From NCBI RefSeq assembly GCF_028561335.1, contig NZ_JAQQTG010000019.1, positions 1-64,000 on the forward strand: a stretch of 64,000 nucleotides of DNA. The letters are read 5' to 3'. The notes beneath the pieces were generated by a model. The model saw only the letters and a list, made by a program, of their open reading frames with translations. It was not told the DNA's origin and did no database searches. This DNA comes from Aequorivita todarodis. Lineage in GTDB: Bacteria; Bacteroidota; Bacteroidia; Flavobacteriales; Flavobacteriaceae. Position numbers and translations under genes: made by a program. Below are positions 62,181 to 64,000 of this stretch, one piece after another. The first letter of the stretch is position 1; the number at the start of each line of letters is the position of its first letter.

Positions 62181-63137
62181 TTAAAATACCTGCGAAGCGA
62201 TTTCCTTAATATTGCTACTTTTTCCCATTGAGTAATAATGTAGAAACGGAACTCCAGCTTTTACAAGTTCTTGACTTTGCTTTACGCACCAATCAATCCC
62301 AATCTGCCGAACGGCCTTATTATCCTTGGCTTTCACCACTTCCATCACCAACGAATCTGGTAAATCAACTTTAAATCTATGCGGAATTAAATTGAGATGT
62401 GATTTCACTGCAATAGGTTTCAAGCCAGGAATAATTGGCACGGTAATACCTTCTGCCCTACATTTTTTTTCAAACTGAAAAAACTTTTCATTGTCGAAAA
62501 ACATTTGGGTAACGATGTACTCCGCGCCGTTTTTTATTTTCTTTTTTAGGAAATGGATATCGCTCTCGCTGCTCGGGGCTTCCATATGTTTTTCGGGATA
62601 TCCGGCCACGCCCACACAAAAATCCGTCGGGAAAGTATGCTGAAGTTCATCATCCAAATAGGTTCCTTTGTTCAAAGCATTTATTTGCGAAACAAGGTCG
62701 CAAGCGTATTTGTGGCCGTTTTTTTCGGGCGTGAAATAGGTCTCACTTTTAACCGCATCGCCGCGCAGGGCCATTACATTATCAATTCCCAAAAACTGGA
62801 GGTCTATCAAAAAATTCTCGGTTTCTTCCTTCGTAAATCCGCCGCAGAGAATGTGCGGCACGGCATCAACTTCATATTTGTTCTGGATTGCCGCGCAAAT
62901 CCCCACCGTTCCCGGACGTTTGCGAACGATTTTCTTCTCAATCAAACCGTTTTTCAATTCCTTAAAAACATATTCCTCCCGATGATAGGTAACGTTTATG
63001 TAGGGCGGCTGAAACTCCATCAACGGATCAATATTCTCAAAAATGGAATGTATATTTTCCCCTTTCAAAGGCGGTAAAATCTCAAACGAAAATTGTGTTT
63101 TTCCGTTGCCGTTTTTTATGTGCTCGGTTACTTTCAT
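62181..63137 (-). CDS. metF: methylenetetrahydrofolate reductase (NAD(P)H)
   Basis: 318 residues from ATG 63137. FAD-dependent TIM barrel with QFSFEILPPLKGENI, NVTYHREEYVF, DNVMALRGD and CVGVAGYPEKH. Makes 5-methyl-THF for MetH next door. An upstream start at 63209 would translate a GC-rich spacer element and is rejected. Confidence 0.96.
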   Translation of the reverse strand: MKVTEHIKNGNGKTQFSFEILPPLKGENIHSIFENIDPLMEFQPPYINVTYHREEYVFKELKNGLIEKKIVRKRPGTVGICAAIQNKYEVDAVPHILCGGFTKEETENFLIDLQFLGIDNVMALRGDAVKSETYFTPEKNGHKYACDLVSQINALNKGTYLDDELQHTFPTDFCVGVAGYPEKHMEAPSSESDIHFLKKKIKNGAEYIVTQMFFDNEKFFQFEKKCRAEGITVPIIPGLKPIAVKSHLNLIPHRFKVDLPDSLVMEVVKAKDNKAVRQIGIDWCVKQSQELVKAGVPFLHYYSMGKSSNIKEIASQVF

Positions 63138-63140
63138 AAA

Positions 63141-63164
63141 GCCCCCTATCCCCCGAAGGGGGAA
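63141..63164 (-). repeat. GCCCCCTA element before the metF start
   Basis: GCCCCCTATCCCCCGAAGGGGGAA with a CCCCC/GGGGG hairpin, three bases from the metF ATG. Inverted relative to 63266-63291. Confidence 0.9.
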
Positions 63165-63265
63165 TTTACCCCTTGCCCCTGACCGTGGAACATTGGGGTG
63201 GTTAAACATTTATACTCAATATTTTTTTTCATAAATAAAGTTTTCTAATAATTGATATTTTAAAA

Positions 63266-63291
63266 GTCCCCCTTCGGGGGATTTAGGGGGC
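63266..63291. repeat. GCCCCCTAAA element overlapping the metH stop
   Basis: On the minus strand GCCCCCTAAATCCCCC, GAA and GGGGGAC. It supplies the last codons (AEAP) and the TAA stop of metH. Confidence 0.9.
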
Positions 63292-64000
63292 TTCCGCTAT
63301 ATTGGTTTTCAACCAATTCGTAGCTTCCTCCAAATCCATATTCTTCCTTTTTGCAAAATCTTCCACTTGGTCCATTTTAATCTTTCCAAGACCAAAATAA
63401 CGTGCTTCGGGATTGGCAAAATAATAGCCCGAAACCGAAGCCGCGGGCCACATGGCCATATGTTCGGTGAGTTCTACGCCTATATTCTCTTTCACTTTTA
63501 AAAGCTCCCAAATAGTCCCTTTTTCCAAATGGTCGGGACAGGCGGGATAGCCGGGCGCGGGACGAATGCCCTTGTATTTTTCTGAAATCAAGTCTTCGTT
63601 CGTAAGATTTTCTTCGGAAGCATAGCCCCAATAGTTGGTTCGCACTTCCTTGTGAAGGTATTCCGCAAAGGCTTCCGCCAAACGATCTGCCAACGCTTTT
63701 ACCATTATGGCGTTATAGTCATCGTGTTCCGCAACGTATTTAGCAGCCAATTCCGCAGTTCCAAAACCTGTACTTACACAGAAACAGCCAATATAATCCT
63801 GAATTCCAGTTTCCTTTGGAGCAATAAAATCTGCCAATGCAAGGTTTGGTTTTCCTTTTGCTTTTTGGGATTGTTGGCGAAGGGTAAGCCCCCTAACCCC
63901 CGAAGGGGGAAAAGCTCCCTCCGCCCCGCCGCGGTGGGGAACTATCAAAATGTCGTCATCGTCTATTGTATTCGCTTCAAAAATTCCAAAGACAGCCCTC
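63283..64000 (-). CDS. metH: cobalamin-dependent methionine synthase, C-terminal part (5' end outside)
   Basis: 239 residues up to the window edge. The SAM-binding reactivation domain is seen: VFGIFEANTIDDDD, LRQQSQKAKG, NLALADFIAPKETG, YIGCFCVSTGFG, RPAPGYPACPDH and YFGLGKIKMDQVEDFAKRK. It transfers the methyl group of 5-methyl-THF (from MetF) to homocysteine. The linker PHRGGAEGAFPPSGVRGLT between DDDDILI and LRQQ is the translation of a spacer-type element. The C-terminus ends NIAEAP instead of the usual LGY. Confidence 0.95.
   Translation of the reverse strand, partial: RAVFGIFEANTIDDDDILIVPHRGGAEGAFPPSGVRGLTLRQQSQKAKGKPNLALADFIAPKETGIQDYIGCFCVSTGFGTAELAAKYVAEHDDYNAIMVKALADRLAEAFAEYLHKEVRTNYWGYASEENLTNEDLISEKYKGIRPAPGYPACPDHLEKGTIWELLKVKENIGVELTEHMAMWPAASVSGYYFANPEARYFGLGKIKMDQVEDFAKRKNMDLEEATNWLKTNIAEAP
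63885..63942. repeat. GCCCCCTAA element in frame inside metH
   Basis: GCCCCCTAACCCCCGAAGGGGG at 63888-63909, followed by GC-rich DNA with CCGCCCCGCCGCGGTGGGG. About 57 bases, a multiple of three, open in the metH frame on the minus strand. Confidence 0.88.

Noticed and set aside
63138-63209. Upstream start that would lengthen MetF by 24 residues
   Set aside because: The added residues are the translation of the GCCCCCTA element; the family N-terminus begins at MKVTEHIKNG (63137).

Overview
The window is chromosomal DNA of a gliding, T9SS-bearing member of the Flavobacteriaceae (Bacteroidota). The evidence is a SusC/SusD pair, gldA, gldB and gldC, a protease with a T9SS sorting tail, a long-tailed FtsZ, the bifunctional DAHP synthase/chorismate mutase typical of the phylum, and promoters of the TAnnTTTG type. 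Genus cannot be fixed from the sequence alone. Gene content is almost entirely core; no prophage, IS element or CRISPR array is present.

Layout. 0-7 kb: end of an unknown gene, a 33-copy heptamer array, an Omp85-type outer-membrane gene and a SusC-SusD-lipoprotein uptake operon closed by a terminator. 7-17 kb: rlmB, a rhomboid protease, rarA, three cell-envelope genes of unknown role, yjjG, a deacetylase-like gene, radC, two small genes and tRNA-Arg. 17-34 kb: yqeY, then the complete division and cell-wall (dcw) cluster on the minus strand, read mraZ, rsmH, ftsL, ftsI, murE, mraY, murD, ftsW, murG, murC, ftsQ, ftsA, ftsZ. A promoter with four helically phased GTGGK boxes lies before mraZ and a terminator follows ftsZ. 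34-45 kb: a hydrolase, engB, gldB-gldC, nadE, a pseudo-receiver regulator, dnaG, an ECF sigma/anti-sigma pair with a beta-barrel protein, a polyprenyl synthase and rlmN. 45-56 kb: secreted serine protease, queA, aroA, mazG-like, a transglutaminase-like protein, dtd, rsgA and the pheA/DAHP synthase operon, which has a leader-peptide attenuator. 56-64 kb: gldA, hicAB, a duplicated PagL-like/DUF2807 gene pair, metF and the 3' part of metH.

The spacers are the most unusual part. Most of them are filled with tandem arrays of 7-bp (some 8-bp) units whose sequence differs from spacer to spacer but whose period is the same. Several run up to a start codon or into the last codons of a gene. A second class, GC-rich or perfectly palindromic elements, occurs as inverted pairs around metH/metF and rsgA/dtd. 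It supplies stop codons and C-terminal tails and, in metH, about 19 in-frame codons. The best single regulatory find is the pheA attenuator: a leader peptide with six Phe codons, a competing antiterminator and an intrinsic terminator.
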